Source: Stercorarius parasiticus (Eukaryota > Chordata > Aves > Charadriiformes > Stercorariidae). From it: a stretch of DNA of 64,000 nucleotides. The stretch is from contig VWZL01000268.1 in the NCBI GenBank assembly GCA_013396915.1, positions 222,682-286,681 on the forward strand, given 5' to 3'. Position 1 is the stretch's first letter, and each line of letters starts with the position of its first letter. A program made the position numbers and the translations under genes. The notes under the pieces were generated by a model that saw only the letters and a program-made list of their open reading frames with translations, was not told the DNA's origin and ran no database searches. Shown here one piece after another: positions 50,871-63,144 of this stretch.

Positions 50871-53348
50871 TGATGGCCAAGGTAGAAAGTACGAGGGCAC
50901 CTGTATTGTAAAAACCAAATGAGGATATCAAGTCAGCAAAACTGGGGACAATGGCAAAAGGGTAAACAGCTGCTTGTTTGGGAGCAAACGCGTGTGGCAG
51001 AGTAAGAAGTTGGGAGAGGGGAAAGGGAAACTTAAGGGGCAGTCAATCACTTGAACAGAGCTTTCTGGGGTACCCTAAAGAAGCCCTGTGCCTGATCACT
51101 GCAGCTCAGAGCAGGAATATAAACCAGTTGTTCTGACCATATTCGCATCTGACTGACTTCTGTACTCTGGGTGATAGTGAGTCCTTTTTGTAATGCTGGT
51201 GAACGGACACACAGAGGGGATGAACTGGACATCCCGATAGTCTTGTCAGTGTGATGGTTGATGAAAAAAATAACAAAAATAATCATGTCCAGAGTAGAAA
51301 TTATTGGAACAACTGTGTAACAAACAGCAAATAAGGAAGAAAACACCAACATATTCACAACCCGTATTTACAGTGTATATGAGCAAGTTATCATACAGTC
51401 TGAATGCTTCATGAGATTACTGTCAAGTGTTACAACAGCGAAAGTTCCCAGGCTCTCAGCATCACCAGGGGAACACCTAGAGGGAACAGCCTGGAGTCTA
51501 ACAGCATGCAGAGTGCCAATGAAAGAGAAACAGCAAAGCCATGCTGTAAATTAATAATTTTTTTGGCATCTTTACATATAGTAAGTATAACCAGTATTTC
51601 CTACACCATGTTAAGGATTTTTTGTTTTTAATTTGTGTTTAGCATTGCAAACTGTATTATTAGAGAGGGTTGTTGAGATGTCTTGGCTTCCCTCTAGTGT
51701 CTCTTAAATATATTGCAATTATTTTTTAATTCCAATTGAGAAAGGACAACGAAGGTAGCCTCAAAGAACATTCTTGGTTATAGCATGTATATTAGACAAT
51801 TATTAATTGGATGTGGGAATTATATTGGGAGCAAACATGAGGTTTACATTTCAGAGAAATATTACCTTACAGTGGAGCATTACGCATGGTGCTTGTGGAT
51901 GCATTATTTGTGTCTGGTGAGGTGCAGAGTCCCCAGTCAGAACGCCCGTTGTACTAATTACGGTGGACATGTCTAGTGCACATCCAGTCTGTGTGTAAAT
52001 CAGTAAAAGTCACACAAGGAGAGATCAAGGTAATAGGTGGAGAAAGTCCTGCTTTCTCACTCAGGGTAAGCTAATTTTCTCATTTTGATTTCCTCTAGCA
52101 GTCCCCATGTTGTTCAAGCTCTGTTGCTCTCTTAAAATTTAAAGGAATATACACAATTCCTGAGACTAGTTCAAGGACCTGTGTAAATGAGGACCTAAAG
52201 TTTAGTCACACAAGCATGGCAGGAGGTGGTCAGTGAGGAAGTGGGGAAAGGTGCTGCTCCAAGATTATCAGCTGATACGATGGCAGAAATGACAGCTACT
52301 TGATAAAATCTTATTTCTGATACTTATTCAAAATGGAAGAAGAATAGGAATTTCGTTTCACGTCCACATCTGCCTCCAATGCCCTAGGCTATACAATATG
52401 CATGGAAGAAGGGAAGGTATTTATAGTCCATGTACTTAGCATTCTGTGTTCAATTTCGATTATCCTTGGTCTTCACAGGAACTGACTGGAGGCTTCCAGT
52501 GATTTGTATGTGCTGCATGTTTTCCTTATTTGTTTGAACAGGCTTCTTTGTACACATCTGTTTCTGAACTCAGATTATTTGTTCAGTGATTGCTTTCTGA
52601 GCGCTAGTTCTTGGTCTACCCACAAGTCTACCCACAAACTACAAGAATGCAGTTCAGAGTTGTTTTTCGCTTGTCTTCAGGTCTTTGCATTCACCATGCC
52701 CGAGACAGTTTATAAGACAAACTATTTCAGTGAAAAATCTTCATTTTTGGTGTATATAGATCCTCCTCATTTTTATGTTGTTCTTTTTGAGGATTTCCAT
52801 TAAATGCTCTTGACTGAGACTGAATGATGCTACTGCAGTGATTTCTTTAGGACATGATCCTTGAAAAAAAAAAAGTCTCTTATTTTTGCAGGGACTCTGG
52901 GAAGGTGTCTCTCCATGTGAATTTTGTGTAGGGCTTTGGCTGGAGTAAACCTGGCTCCTTCTGACTGACGCCAGGCTAAGAAAGTAGAATTTCTGTTTTG
53001 TTTATGTATCAGAGGGATCTGGACCTGCTTTGAAATTAAGACTTAGTCTTGGAAGAAAATATAAACCATCCACACAATTACGGTTGTTAACACTAGCTAG
53101 GATTTTTTAGTCTGCTGGACACAGAAGCAAAATTCCTCAGTCAGAATATCTTCTAGGAAAGTCTTTGTTACTCCAGGAGCAGAGCAGCAGCTCAGGTTTC
53201 TGTCCGTTTGGCCCAGGTCATTTTGGCTCTGATTCGTTGGTAGGTTTAAAACCACTCTTGGTGCTGCTGTCACCTTCCAGCCGTCTATTCCTGTACCCTA
53301 CTTCTTAGTGCTCTTGTTTTTGTCCCAAAACTCGTGGGATCATTTACC
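50871..53348. other. Downstream of ARHGAP24, no gene seen
   Basis: AT-rich sequence that may partly be extended 3' UTR. It contains repeat copy B. No coding exon, RNA gene or CR1 is recognised. A 12-bp tandem pair (TCTACCCACAAG) lies at about 52616-52639. Confidence 0.5.
51365..51436 (+). repeat. Direct repeat, copy B
   Basis: Second copy of the 3' UTR segment, 946 bp further on in the same orientation. The sequences on either side of the two copies do not clearly align, so the duplicated unit is only about 70 bp. Confidence 0.85.
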
Positions 53349-53960
53349 TGTTGTGCATGCCAATAACACAGAGTCGAGGTATTAGCTATATATTAGCAGT
53401 TCTGCGCAGAAATGCGTGCTAGGGGGTATTTCCGCAAAGCTAGCACACGGAGCATTGAATCAGTCATTCATTTATACATTGTAAATTAGCATAATTAACG
53501 TATTCATCACTTATCAACCTTTTACTGGTGCTCATAATTCCTTATCTTGAAGCTGATTGGTGTACAATGTCCTCGTTTTCAATTAAAGGTACGGTGTCTC
53601 TTAAGTTTATTGCACAGGCTCAGTGGGTGAGGCTCTTCAATCACAGGTGGGTATCCTAACTTCAAAGGGAGTGCTTTTCATATTATAATTAGTCAAGTTT
53701 ACCTACAGGGCACATTTCATGAGGTATAGCCAAGTTTCTTGGGCAATCAGCCCACTAAAGTTTCTGGTACCTGATTTTAGGTCCGTTTGTTCCTTCTATA
53801 CCATTGTCTTGCCAAGAATCATTTACCCAAATGATTTACAGAGTTACAATCATAGAGGTTTCGACATCATCGTCACGCAGCTCATCCCACAGTGGTCCGT
53901 TTCCTGGAGTTGAACCTACACAAAGCAAGGTTAGCTTTATGGTGGCTGAGGTCTCAGTGC
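53349..53960 (-). mobile_element. Probable solo LTR of an endogenous retrovirus (ERVL-like)
   Basis: On the minus strand the segment ends in GCATGCACAACA, a typical LTR 3' end whose first bases on the + strand are TGTTGTGC. Next to it is a CpG-containing region with TTCTGCGCAGA and CCCCTAGCACGC-type blocks, which I recall from avian ERVL LTRs. A TATAAATG-like box lies about 130 bp inside. No primer-binding site or viral frame is seen next to it, so a solo LTR is likely. The far end is not resolved and no target duplication could be fixed; 53960 is a guess. Confidence 0.4.
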
Positions 53961-56900
53961 TGGCTCAATAAAATACCAGACAAATTCACTGTAGCTATGC
54001 CACGTGAACTAAGCTTAAACAGATGGTTTTATCACTAGTTTGTGTTATGGAGCAAATCATGTTCTAAGGCCAAGCTGACAGTGTTACCTACTTTAAGAGG
54101 ACACTAAGAGAGATTAAAGTATAAATTTAAAAAGGTGTAATAATAAATCTGCTTTCACCTCTTTTTCACAGGTGTTTCTGTGAACTCCCAAAATTAATAA
54201 TCTGTTGTGGGAGTTTACTAGGCAGCTCCAAGCTGAGAATGGCAGTTAACAGCTCAGCCTTTCTAGCATATTGTCACTCTTTGCCTCATGCGTAGCACAC
54301 AAGAGACATTGCTTTTACAATTACTCAATACACATGGTGGAAAAAATCCTCTCAGAGCTAATAACTTTCTGGTCCAATCACAGGGTATGATTACATTACA
54401 TTCAGAAGTGTAAATCTGGGACACCACAGACACTTAATTCAGGGTCTCAGAATGCTACAGTCAAGGAACAGAGAGCAGGAGAGGAAGTCACGCTTACCGC
54501 TGTTAATCCCATCTCCGGCCACATCGTCAGAGGACTGTGGTAGGTGATGGTGGCCTACGTGCCTTTGCACAGTAGACTGGAATAGTGACAGACACTCGCT
54601 GTGCCTTTTGAGTGTTAGGTTCTGATGTTTTGCTCGGAAGAGCTCTTGTCTTCCTGCTACACATTTGGAGCGTGCTCTGGTGCAGCAGAATAAATACACT
54701 TACTACACTCCTTTGCTGCATGTTTTTCTTTCAGCATCTCATAGAACAAGTTCCCCAAATATAAAAATTAATAAATAAAATGTTATGTTAAATGATATGC
54801 AAAACTGGTATGTTAGGTTCTCATAAGAATGAGGAGGAAAGGAGATTACCACTCTAAGATTACCACTCTAAAATCTGTAAGCAGTACTTGATCCAATAGT
54901 TAAAGTGATGTTCCGAAAAATTTTGAGAAAGATCCAATTTGCTAAAAGGAATAAATATTTAACAAATATTTATTGTATAGCATCCCCGGAGGAATGGAAC
55001 AGAGGTGGAGTAACGAGACACTGAATAAACAGGTACGCTGATTTGCATGTTTTCACAACTTAGTCAAAACAGCAAGTTGCCTCTGGCTAGTGTACACTTG
55101 AACCCTTCCTGGCTGAGTGAAACTCCTAATTAATTTCCTTTCTTATTCTGAATTCCCTCTGGAGTCTGTCTGGAGACAGACTCTCCCTCTGGAGAGTATC
55201 TGCAGACTCTTCATGCCCCTGGCAAATCTGCAAGGAAGTTGGTGGGGAGGGAAAGGGGAGATAGGAGAAAAGAAATTAACACGTACTTGTGATGTGGGCA
55301 TGCAAAAATAGAGGAAACAGATGGGAGAGATGAGGAGAACAAGGAAGTGAATATACTTGAAATTGCCATGTGTAGGTGGTAGTAATTTGCCCTCAGTTAA
55401 GAGCATTCTTTCTGAAAGCTTGACTCTACAAAACCATTACTAGAGTTAATGTTGTCCTAATCTTTAGAGCTTTTTCAGCTCTAAATTACTTTCTGGGCAA
55501 CACCAGTAACTAGGCCAACTGTTTCACAGGCTATCTTCTTGCTTTTATCAGTCCTGTGTGCTAACAGGGAGAATTCACGTGGAGAAATACCTAGCAAAGC
55601 CGTTGCTGTAAGAGCTGAATGCAAGGCAGGGAGCCCCAGAAGGTCAGACGGTTCTTCGTGGATTACCAGCACTCGCTCTAGGAACTGCTAATGGCCCCTG
55701 GACTGTTGTTCAGCATCTCTAGAGCAGTGCTTCTCAGGAAATAAAATTATATACGGCAAATGCCCTGCTGATATAAATTGCCGTAGCTGAAAAGCTTTCC
55801 CTACTAGGCTTTTAGAAGCTGTCATAACGTGTGCGTTTACAATCAGTATCGGTGGTCTAGTTTTGCTGGAGAAATGCTTCTCAGCAGTAAAGCAGGTTTC
55901 TTTAGCATGCCAGTAATAATGGAGAGTGCAAAAAATGTATGAGGCCGTAAAAATGAGCTTGATGCAAATATATTCCTCCCTTTTTCCCTAAGGGATCCAG
56001 GATAATGAGCTTTATATGCAACACAATTCCATTTCTGAATCTCCTAAATGCAAGAATGGAAAATCCTTTCTACCTCTCTTTGTGTATTACTGTATTCATG
56101 CAAGAGGTTTAAAACGATTCATGTTCAGCAGGACTTTACTGCGATTAAAATACTATTGTAAGTTGTTTAAAGTACTATTATGAGCATGGCTGTAATGTTT
56201 TAACTGTACAGTATTAGAAAGTGACATGGCTTGACACCAAAACAGGTAGTTTTGAGCAGCAATATTTTCTCTGTTGTTAAAGTCGCAAAGGTGTGCTCTT
56301 TATTTTCTGACCTTAAAAGTTAACCTTAACAATTGTACAAAAGGGTGTTTCTTAGTTTGATTTTTTTTTAAGGCTTAGATTGCTGAAATGTGTCTACAGT
56401 TCAGCCAAAATGACAGTGATTGTTGGATGTAGCGCTACTTGCAAATCAGTTCCCCGCACTTTGTAAGAGAAAGTGCTCTCCCAGTCTTCATCACTGCTAA
56501 GCTATGCCGGTAGCTGGTAGTTTTACTTGCACATGCTTTATATTGGGCTGAACTACAGCACCTGATTTTGGCACAGTAGAATGACTAATGTAGTGCTAGC
56601 TCTTCCTGTAGCCACTTTTAACCTAGACTGAGCACTCTGGTGATGTTTTGCTTAATTCATTCTTGCAGATGTGTGCTTTATATAATAGTGAGCACTTATT
56701 CGGGGAGTTGTGTGAAAAAGTTACAAATTCACACCTACCTAATTCCATAATAGTTCCCATGTGTAGACATGCTCTAATACTAATAGTGTACGTGAATAAT
56801 GGAGATATTTGTATAATTTAGTATTAATAGCGAGTGCATCACAATTGACTTAATTGATATTCTTCTGTCTGACTGAAGGGACCTACATCAAAGGAGGCTG

Positions 56901-59900
56901 TAATGGAAAGGAAGCAGGGTATGAACCACAACAGAAATGAAGCATCTCTGGAGGCAATTCCAAAGGCCATTACGAGAACTGTTCATGAACTATTAATCTA
57001 TTATTTCTGTGCTGCCAGCCAGGCCTGATTTTCCCAAGGCCAGAACCTAAGATCAAAAGCACACTAAGCTATCAAACCCCCTGCCTAACAAGGAAAGAGG
57101 CGGAGAGCTGCTAGATTCAACTCAGGAGGACATGCTGAGTAAAGATAGACAGCTTTTGACGCACTGGAGCCAGCAAGGGCTGGGTAAATTTGCAGTACTT
57201 TGCAGGACCAGGCACACTTACCAGCTTAGGTTCTCAGTCTGTTAGGTGTTCCTGTAGTGCTGCAGTCCAGCCAATATGCCATGTTGCAAAGCAGGCTTTA
57301 TTGGCTTGGACATGCAGCAGTGTACAAGTATTGCTATGCTAATTCTGGAGGTGGATCAGTCCATGCGGAACCAGCTCCAGAACCATCACCAAGCTCCTCA
57401 GCATTTCAAACTGGGGTGTCTTTCATTTACAATGTAGATATTCCCCAAACTGTACAGCTACAGGTGGTGCTTCTCCTTGTCTATGTCTCTCTCCTTAGTT
57501 CTATGGCCATAGAAGAAAAGTGGAGGCAGCTGGGCCCACGCATCCTTTGAAAGAGGTGGTGAGTGGAGAAGGGAGCAATCCACCTGCTCACCTTATACCT
57601 ATGGGTAAATGAAGTTTGGAAGACACAGGTTTATGTAGCTGTATAAGTAGCTTGCCACAGGCACCGAGAGATGAGTCCCTGGCAGTTGCCAGCTGTAGTA
57701 GGGCCTGCTATGTTAATGCAATTGGAAAGGACTGGCAACTCACAGCCTTGGGATCCATACTAACAGCTACAGCTTCAGGTTTCACTCAGACAAAAATGAA
57801 GGTAATGGCTAAGGAGAATCTCTTCTTTATGACTGTGGTTGGCAGATGACAGCAGGTTCATGGTAGGTTGACAGCCCCATTTAGTTCTATGCTGGGAAAC
57901 ATTTAGTGAGAGCTCGTCCTTTGGGAAGTGTGCCCACAAGGGAGAGTGGGAGGGAGAGATCATAGCTGAAGTTCACTTCTGAGCTATAATGACAGCGTAG
58001 CCTGTAATTGAAGCTGGACGGGAAGCAATTGTGGAAGTCAGCTACAAGGTGTGTTTGTGTGTGTAGACTGGTAGAAACACAGCACAAACTCCAAACAAAT
58101 TTAATATTGAGAACAGAGCTTTTGCTATTGAAGTCTGCATGTTGAGTCTGAATCTTACACTGATGAAAGGAGCTGGGTTGGCAGAGCTAAAGATGTGTCT
58201 TCCGTTTGTTCAGGCAGTGAGTACATGGCATGTGGCAGTCATAAAACTACTCCCTGTGCAGCACAACAGGGCATTTCAATCTTTTCTGGAACCACTGCAG
58301 ATAAAAGTGACCTACGCTTGCCCATAGTGACTGCACTCTTTCTGTTCATTCTGCCCACACAGCTGTGATTTAAGTCAATTGAGTGGATGTCACACAGCTA
58401 TGCTTGCTTCCTTAGTCAGGACTGTGGGGTACCTGGGGGATCACTTTCAGGTTTGTTTTTAAGTGCTGTTGAATTTGAGCCCGTGCTCTGCAGGTAAACA
58501 GTAAAAGGCATTGGTCAAGATTACCAATTTACTTGTTCTCTCTGAGACATAACATTTTTAAAATGTGGGGCTTAATCATCTTAATATTGAAGTCAAAGCA
58601 ATTTTTGCCACCATAGCAGGGAGACGGACTAGGCTAGGTCAAAATAATTTACATGAGAATTATAACTATATTGCTACCACAAATCAGAAATTGTTGTTGT
58701 CATTATAATGGGGGAACTGAGGAGAAATCCTCCTCCATTTTTTTACTCTATATTTTAGGAATAGTTGTTTAGAAGAACTTTAATCTTGATTACATACACA
58801 TTGGATGTAGGTGGTGTGTGGTGCTGCGGATTTATGATGTGACAGGTTTTTGTTTCCTGACAAATAGTTTCTGGGCAATTTTAAAGAAAATTTAAACAAA
58901 TTGTATTCTACTTCTCTGTTCTTCAAGTTCTACTGTCAAGGCAATCAGGAAAAAAGGGGGGGAAAAAGGAAAACCCAGCTACAGTTATAGTATCTGTTTC
59001 TTTGTTCAAACCTTATCATCTTAGTGGGCCTATATTTATTCTGTTCTTTGTAAACTCATAATTCCAATACACTATAGTAGTACCATAATTACACAGTGAA
59101 ACACACCTCAGGCAAGCCATGCTTTCTGATACTTTAGTCGTGCTTTGCAATTCTTCAGTTAACCTAGTTGTTACTGTGGGGATCCAAATACACGGCAACT
59201 CAGCAAATACAATAAAAAAATGGTAGGTTGGCAGGAGATTAATGTCCATGCTGATGAACACAAATACTTGTTGCAAACATCGATGTCCTACTTAAGAATT
59301 AAAAAATAAGGAAAGATTCAGTTGTGAACGCTAGGTATAAATTTTGCATTGATTTTGAAATGAAATATTCACCTACAGAAGAGGGATAGATAGTAAATAG
59401 GTGTATACTGAACACAGAAAAACAAGTCAGCAGGATGACTTTGATTTGTACTGAGAAGCTGGAGTCAAACCAGTAACCCTTCTAAGGACAGCAATGGTGT
59501 ATCATGTTCATACGATGGCTAACACTGACTGGTAATGTTTAACTGGAAGTCCATGATGCTACAGCAATACAAATCTGCTATTGTCTTCCATCCTTGGCTG
59601 CAGTGGCTTAAACATAAACAATGGACACTTTTGACCCTGCATGTCAGAAAAGGATAAATTATCTGCTCATTTGAAGGAGATCAAAGTCTCCCTGACAGGT
59701 ATGCAAGCATAATCTGGAACAATTCTAACACACTAAATGGCATTGCTTCAGAATGGCACAACTGGTATAACCAAGAGCAAGGTTTTGCTCAAGCAGCAAA
59801 TATTTGCTAATAAATTTGTGGTGAGCTTTTGAAATGAAAGAGAAGATGTGAGGTTAAAGGAAAACACAGAGTCTCCCCTAACTCATGCAGGGCCTCATCC

Positions 59901-62900
59901 AATTCTTAAAGACTTTATTTGGGGTCAAATGTGGCCTTCAGTCAACAGAAGAACTTTCCTTCATAGGAAGAATAAGATTTCAGTCAGGCACCAGCATGAA
60001 CACGTGCAAGAGGATTGTATTTCTGTTTCGTTGCCTGTAAACCAAATTTAATTAGTTCAGTCTAACCAATGTGACTCATATAGTCACCAGATGCGCACTG
60101 ACGATGATACATCATTAAAAAAACCAAACAGCCCAACTCCTAAGAAGAGGGATTTTAAAGAAGGGGTTACATAGATTTAGCCAGTGAAAGCCCAGCATAC
60201 ACTGCTGTGGTAGATGAGAGAAAGCAAAAAAATGATCCATGCAGCCCACTTCTGTACCATTTTATATGCAGCGACTTATGTAAGTCTTTTAAATTTACAC
60301 AGGCCTCATATCAAGCCAAGAGATAACACTCTCGCTTTTCTTCAACAGATTACTGACAGTTTACATGAGTAGCTTACTGATCCTAACTCTCTTACTGATA
60401 GCCCTCCTCCTCCCTTCTTTTCTTTCTGTTGTTAAACTTTCTACCTTCTCAGGCAAGACTCAGAAAACATCATCTTGCCATAATCTTTACAATTTACTGG
60501 TTGTTCAGTAATTAATCTCAGGGCATCTACTATATTGGGCTTATTTCCTTCTTCCTGATTCTTGACACTGATTGTTTAGGGGAAGGTTAGTTTCCTTTAG
60601 TGTTCCATATGTTGGGGCAGCAGGCATCATACCAGCACAGGGGGTTGATGTAAGATGCATGGTGTGTATAGTCACTTTGTGGAGTATAGGTGCTCTGAGG
60701 CAAGGCAAGGTGTTTCAAGAAAGCCTTCAGGATTGTACAGCCATCCTAGGATGGAGGTATATCTTCTGTTTTTTTGTAATTACTCATTTTTGCTATCAAG
60801 ACATCAAGTATTTTATTCTATTGCTGATTAAAACATTACCTATTAGGAAAGGATAAGGGCTATTTACAAATTTATATCTCCTGGTGCACAGATGGAAATA
60901 CACACTACAGGTAGCTATTGCAGTTGGGTTTTTTACTTTTTTTGTTGTTTTGTTTGGGTTTTTTTAACTTTGCTGAATACACTTTCGCTGAACTGTAACA
61001 CTGAAGCATCATTTTACAACGAATATTCCCTAACTTCAGATTAAGACTGTTTGAAAATAAAATTTCTCCTTTCTGAAATCTTTTTTATTCCTCACCGTGA
61101 GAATCAGGAGTGAGAGAGCTTGCACTTCTTTTACTACATTCTTAGTAGTAAACACGAGGTTGCCACGATGTGAGGGAGCCAGTGAGATGCATGAGAGGCA
61201 GTACAATACTTAGAGCCCTGCCATGTTTAGTGCAATTCATAATCCATAGTCCTGTTTGTCTTCAAATGTCTCTCACATATTATCTCCCAGTAGTGCTAAA
61301 TAAAATGTATTGATTTTCATATTATTAATATTATAATTTCAGCATCAACATTACATAAATGCATTATTACTCACTATGATAGAAATATTTTTTCAATACC
61401 AGCATCCTATTGGGCCTGACACTGGAAAACATGTAATTTACATTACACTATACCGAGGTGGGAGGGGAGTGATACAGCCAACAGCTTTTTATAATAACAA
61501 CAAAGTGCAACAGTGTATCAACTGACACACTGGCAGGGAGAAAATTTAATGACATTTCTCAAAAAATGGTACAGCATTTCTTATAAATCCTGTTTAAAGA
61601 TACAATTTTAAAGGGGTTAGTAAAGAAGTGTTACACCATCCAGAACAAAAATAGCTACCAAGAAAGGATTTAATCCACGTGGTTGCCAACACAGCCTTTC
61701 AGATCTGAACAGTTAGCCACTAGCAACTGCTGACCAGGCGGTAACTGCACTAGCCCAGGAAACAGAGTTTAGTTTTTTGCTTTCCAAATCCCTCACTGCT
61801 GTTATAGTTTGTTCAACACAGCACGGCCACTGTTAAGTGGCCTTCCTGTAATTGTGCAGACTATATTTGCAGTTTTGAGGATCCTTAGTTACCCAACTAT
61901 AACAACAAACTGTGGGAATGCGCACCAACTGTGAGTTCGATCACAGGGGAGAGCAATGAGACAAACTCAGGGACACTGTCGAGAATCTTGCCTCCATGTA
62001 ACACCAACAGCCTATGAAACCAACATGGCAGACACTGCTCCCAACACTGTGTGGAGCTCCACTGAAAGAAACAAAGGCGCACTTAATAATTGTCCCAGGT
62101 CCCCAAAATCTTCCTGGTTTTACTACATCTTATGTCTGGAACAGTTGTGTAGTATTAAGTGACTGCAATATAGCATACAGATATTCAGGGACACTTTAGA
62201 CTATAAGTCCAGCTATGGCAGCAAGAAGATCAGCACAGTCTATTTCAGTCTGCTCTTGGTATAGTAATTTATCTTTTGGCCATCCAAAACTGAGAAACCC
62301 ACTGGAAACCTGAGAAGAGTAAGACAAGCAATAGGGCAGATGTGATAATGCATGGGTTGTGTGAGATGGTGAAACTGTACAATGGCAAGAGAGATGTCAT
62401 CCTTCTAGAAGTGACGTAGCCATGAAACCCTATTATTAGTGCTGCAGAAGCTTTCAGGTGGATTATCTGTGCACTCTGTGTGTACAAACATACTGTCACA
62501 ACCACGACAGTGCTGTGCAGGCAGCATGTCTTATTTTTCGCAGATCATTCAATGCTGAATTGACCAGTGTGGTGAAGCAGGAGGTGCCAGTGCATCACAA
62601 TGTAGCTCAAATAGTCAAACTAAGAGCTCGCTAATTCATCAGGGGATTGTCCAGGAGTTTAGGCTTAAATGCTAAACTCCTTTTACTAGTAGTTCAAACA
62701 GTGCCTAGACTAAGTGCTCCCTAGGAAGCAGAAGAGTAGAAAATACACAGAGCAAGGACAGAGCTGAAAGATCTGCATGGGATCCTCAAGTGGACTTTGC
62801 TATAGACATTGTTCCCACTGCTTTGTTGTAGTTTTGTGTATGTTTCATTGAGCTACCTGGAGCTTGTGTGGACATGCTCGTATTGTGGAAATAAAACCAA

Positions 62901-63144
62901 ACAAAACATAAGCCTTCTTTTCAAAGCACAGATCTTGATAAAGCTCTCAGAAAAGAAAATGAAAAAATTGAGAGAGACACTATCCTTGCAAATATCAGAC
63001 ATGCTTCCAGTTGCAATACTGGGTATGACCTTCTTGCTTCAATATGATGAAAAAACCTCCATGCAAGTACTTATCATATGCTACAGTGTATTTAATTTGT
63101 TTCTAAAATATAGTATAGTGCTTAGAAATGAACAGACTTTTTTT
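53961..63144. other. Intergenic sequence, no gene seen
   Basis: Nine kilobases of AT-rich DNA with only short chance frames. Small structures noted are a tandem pair at 54843-54870 (AGATTACCACTCTA twice), an AT hairpin at 54950-54974 and a perfect hairpin at 55162-55183. In mammals the convergent neighbour here is MAPK10, but no MAPK10 coding exon was recognised on the minus strand. An unrecognised 3' UTR of that gene in the AT-rich 61.0-61.6 kb part cannot be excluded. Confidence 0.5.
55162..55183. repeat. Perfect 10-bp hairpin flanked by direct repeats
   Basis: GAGTCTGTCT and AGACAGACTC are perfect complements across a 2-nt centre (GG). The hairpin is bracketed by two copies of CCCTCTGGAG (55156-55165 and 55185-55194). 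Confidence 0.8.

Noticed and set aside
61081..61600. AT-rich, conserved-looking segment read as a MAPK10 3' UTR
   Set aside because: No coding exon nearby supports it, and I cannot confirm conservation without alignment.
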